This document shows, piece by piece, positions 5,884-7,150 of a stretch of 7,150 nt of DNA (positions are counted from its first letter, which is position 1; each line of letters starts with the position of its first letter). The DNA is taken from NCBI GenBank assembly GCA_035545895.1, contig DASZXJ010000156.1:1-7150 (forward strand). Direction: 5' to 3'. The notes under the pieces were generated by a model. That model did not search any database. It was not told the origin of the DNA and saw nothing but the letters and a program-made list of their open reading frames with translations. This DNA is from DASZXJ01 sp035545895 (GTDB lineage Bacteria; Planctomycetota; Phycisphaerae; Tepidisphaerales; Tepidisphaeraceae). The position numbers and the translations under genes were made by a program.

Positions 5884-6944
5884 ACAACTCAACCTGTGAC
5901 ACGGGCTTTCAGCCCGTGCGAAATTCCTCTGCCCATAGTGACACGGGCGTCTCGCCCGTGCCAAGCACCTCGCATGGCCGAGACGGCCATGTCACAGTGA
6001 CCATGGCTCTCCTAATTATGATTCTGTGTTTCATTCACGCAGCCAATGCCAAAACCATCACCGTTGCCGCCGATGGCAGTGGCGATTTCAAAACCGTGCA
6101 GGCCGCCGTCGATTCAATCACCGGTTCGGGCCCCGAGCACACGGTCATCCACATCAGGCCCGGCACGTACAAGGAGCGAATCCTCCTCGCCAAGGGCAAG
6201 CCTCCCATCACGTTTCAGGGGGATGATGCAACCACCACCATCCTCACCAACGACTGGAATTCCCATCACGTGGAAAACGGCCGCGAGGTAGGCACCAGCG
6301 GCAGCTACAGCACGATGATCAATTCCGATGATTTCACCGCTGAAAATGTGACGTTCGAAAACACCGCCGGCGACACCGGACAAGCCGTTGCGCTGATGAC
6401 CAACGGCGACAAGCACATCTTCCGCAACTGCCGCATGCTCGGCTGGCAGGACACGCTCTACGCCAACGGCTATCGGCAGTATTACGATCACTGCTACATC
6501 GCCGGGCGGGTCGATTTCATCTTCGGCAACTCGACGGCGATTTTCGATCATTGCGAAATCCACAGCCGCAACGGCGGGCACGTCACCGCCGCCAGCACCG
6601 CCCAGACCCGCCCGTGGGGATACGTCTTTCTCGACTGCAAACTGACCGGCGAAGGCGCGCAGGCCGACCTGGGCCGGCCGTGGCGGCCGTACGCATCGGT
6701 CGCGTTCGTCCGCTGTGAGATCGGCGAACACATCAAACCCGCCGGCTGGAGCGTCTGGAACGGCAACGAAAACCACAAAACCGCCCGCTATTACGAATAC
6801 AAAAACACCGGCCCCGGCGCGGACCGGTCCAAACGCCTGGACTGGACGCATGAATTGACCGAAGAACAGGCCAAGGATCTGACCGTCGAGAAACTCCTGT
6901 CCGGCGAAGACCACTGGGATCCGCGGGCGTCCAAGAAAGATTGA
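5880..6944 (+). CDS. Secreted pectinesterase (pectin methylesterase, carbohydrate esterase family 8)
   Basis: Pectin methylesterases hydrolyse methyl esters of homogalacturonan, releasing methanol and pectate. The full active-site set of the right-handed beta-helix family is present (354-residue numbering): GQAVAL (Gln168), QDTLY (Gln190, Asp191), VDFIFG (Asp212, nucleophile) and LGRPW (Arg266, Trp268), plus GSYST at 141-145 and the usual C-terminal HWDP. The first ATG (5880) overlaps the GH2 stop as ATGA, suggesting translational coupling. From there the protein opens with MNNST and then about 35 residues encoded by a REP-like repeat cluster, before the hydrophobic core ALLIMILCFIHAANA with cleavage after ANA (residue 57). 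A second in-frame ATG at 6003 starts exactly at that core and gives 313 residues, but has no basic n-region and no ribosome-binding site. The mature enzyme (about 297 residues) is the same either way. Family assignment is firm; the start is uncertain. Confidence 0.95.
   Translation: MNNSTCDTGFQPVRNSSAHSDTGVSPVPSTSHGRDGHVTVTMALLIMILCFIHAANAKTITVAADGSGDFKTVQAAVDSITGSGPEHTVIHIRPGTYKERILLAKGKPPITFQGDDATTTILTNDWNSHHVENGREVGTSGSYSTMINSDDFTAENVTFENTAGDTGQAVALMTNGDKHIFRNCRMLGWQDTLYANGYRQYYDHCYIAGRVDFIFGNSTAIFDHCEIHSRNGGHVTAASTAQTRPWGYVFLDCKLTGEGAQADLGRPWRPYASVAFVRCEIGEHIKPAGWSVWNGNENHKTARYYEYKNTGPGADRSKRLDWTHELTEEQAKDLTVEKLLSGEDHWDPRASKKD
5894..5997. repeat. Three-unit REP-like cluster inside the 5' end of the pectinesterase gene
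   Basis: The element is bounded by perfect 8-bp inverted ends, CTGTGACA (5894-5901) and TGTCACAG (5990-5997). It holds three hairpins, each preceded by GTGA on its own strand. Unit 1 (+, 5896-5918) has the stem CACGGGCT-TTC-AGCCCGTG. Unit 2 (+, 5938-5960) has CACGGGCG-TCT-CGCCCGTG. Unit 3 (-, 5995-5973) has CATGGCC-GAGAC-GGCCATG when read on the + strand. All stems are perfect. Units 2 and 3 repeat the pair found at 637-699. The whole cluster is free of stops in the pectinesterase frame and reads DTGFQPV, DTGVSPV and HGRDGHV. No obvious target-site duplication flanks it. Confidence 0.88.
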
Positions 6945-6956
6945 AAAGAGCAGAGC

Positions 6957-6993
6957 CACGAAGGTACGAAGAAAGCACGAAGGGGTCACGAAG
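6957..6993 (+). repeat. Irregular direct repeats of CACGAAG
   Basis: Four 7-base units follow the pectinesterase stop: CACGAAG at 6957, TACGAAG at 6965, CACGAAG at 6976 and CACGAAG at 6987. Start-to-start distances are 8, 11 and 11 bases, with purine-rich spacers. The run starts 13 bases after the stop codon. Similar CACGAAG-rich intergenic stretches occur, from memory, in many environmental planctomycete and verrucomicrobial genomes. No function is known to me. Confidence 0.6.
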
Positions 6994-7011
6994 AGAGCAG
7001 AAGATATAACC

Positions 7012-7034
7012 GTGACATGGCCGTCTCGGCCATG
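7012..7034 (+). repeat. Single REP-like unit downstream of the operon
   Basis: GTGA (7012-7015) is followed by the perfect stem CATGGCC-GTCTC-GGCCATG (7016-7034). It is the reverse complement of the second hairpin in the 637-699 and 5894-5997 copies, including the GTGA, so it is the same unit in the opposite orientation. It stands alone here, which suggests that the single hairpin plus tetranucleotide is the basic unit. It lies 67 bases past the pectinesterase stop and could also affect transcript 3' ends. Confidence 0.8.
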
Positions 7035-7068
7035 CGCGGCGCAGGAGGAGGGCGCTCGTGTTCACCGC

Positions 7069-7095
7069 GACCTCGGTGGCGAGGTCTGTTTTCTG
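7069..7095 (+). terminator. Hairpin with T-rich tail, possible intrinsic terminator of the operon
   Basis: GACCTCG-GTGG-CGAGGTC (7069-7086) is a perfect 7-bp GC-rich stem with a 4-base loop, followed by TGTTTTCTG. The stem is good, but the T run is short and interrupted, so termination is uncertain. The 206 bases from 6945 to the window end hold no gene, only repeats and hairpins. Confidence 0.35.
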
Positions 7096-7137
7096 TGGAA
7101 GTTATCAAATCAAGTTGTTTTGGTGAGATAATAGACG

Positions 7138-7149
7138 GCCGCTTGCGGC
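7138..7149. repeat. Short palindrome at the window edge
   Basis: GCCGC-TT-GCGGC is a perfect 5-bp stem with a 2-base loop at the very end of the window. It may be the edge of another hairpin repeat, but the sequence stops before this can be judged. Confidence 0.3.
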
Positions 7150-7150
7150 T

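Noticed and set aside
5894..5997. A CRISPR array or protein tandem repeat at the pectinesterase N-terminus
   Set aside because: Units are inverted as well as direct, spacing is irregular and there are no unique spacers of equal length. DTGFQPV/DTGVSPV/HGRDGHV is what the hairpin DNA happens to encode.
6114..6989. A 291-residue - strand ORF opposite the pectinesterase
   Set aside because: It lies antisense to a gene with all catalytic motifs and reads as low-complexity Val/Ala/Gly/Asp sequence. It also covers most of the gene and the CACGAAG repeats, so it is a shadow frame.
7042..7129. A small ORF after the GGAGGAGGG at 7043-7051, starting at GTG 7058
   Set aside because: It would encode only 22 residues, crosses the 7069-7086 hairpin and resembles nothing known. 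The purine-rich stretch is probably part of the repeat-rich spacer.
7102..7132. A sigma70-like promoter (TTATCA ... GATAAT) near the window end
   Set aside because: The boxes are imperfect and 19 bases apart, and no downstream gene is visible to support it.

Overview
The window is 7.15 kb of moderately GC-rich bacterial DNA that looks like a carbohydrate-degradation locus from an environmental bacterium, most likely of the PVC group (Planctomycetota/Phycisphaerae or Verrucomicrobiota). That placement is inference. It rests on three things: a large secreted GH2 glycosidase with an embedded PA14 domain, a secreted bacterial pectinesterase, and short hairpin repeats that read as peptides such as DTGFQPV / DTGVSPV / HGRDGHV, which I remember from predicted proteins of those phyla. 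No rRNA, tRNA, CRISPR array, transposase or phage gene is visible.

Left part (1-2090): the 3' end of a DUF6282-like TIM-barrel metal-dependent hydrolase (+ strand, cut by the window edge) converges on a complete PaaK/CapK-type adenylate-forming ligase (- strand). The 128-base gap between their stops holds a two-hairpin repeat. A long + strand ORF opposite the ligase is a shadow.

Right part (2091-6944): a short divergent intergenic region is followed by a probable three-gene + strand operon. It contains a small signal-peptide-bearing ORF (2156-2377, well-formed ribosome-binding site, possibly a remnant of a LamG-type protein), a 1152-residue secreted GH2 enzyme (2425-5883), and a carbohydrate esterase family 8 pectin methylesterase (5880-6944) whose first ATG overlaps the GH2 stop (ATGA). 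The last two enzymes fit together in extracytoplasmic breakdown of pectin: the esterase strips methyl groups from homogalacturonan, and the GH2 enzyme would remove beta-linked sugars from pectin side chains or similar glycans.

The most unusual structure is a family of REP-like repeats. Each unit is a GTGA tetranucleotide followed by a 7-8 bp hairpin. Units occur at 637-699 (inverted pair), 5894-5997 (three units with perfect 8-bp terminal inverted repeats) and 7012-7034 (single unit). The 5894-5997 cluster lies in frame inside the 5' end of the pectinesterase gene, between the translationally coupled ATG and the signal-peptide core, so it would encode about 35 extra N-terminal residues. Two other short degenerate repeat types flank the operon genes: a decamer array at 2366-2394 and CACGAAG units at 6957-6993. 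The final 200 bases carry only repeats and hairpins.
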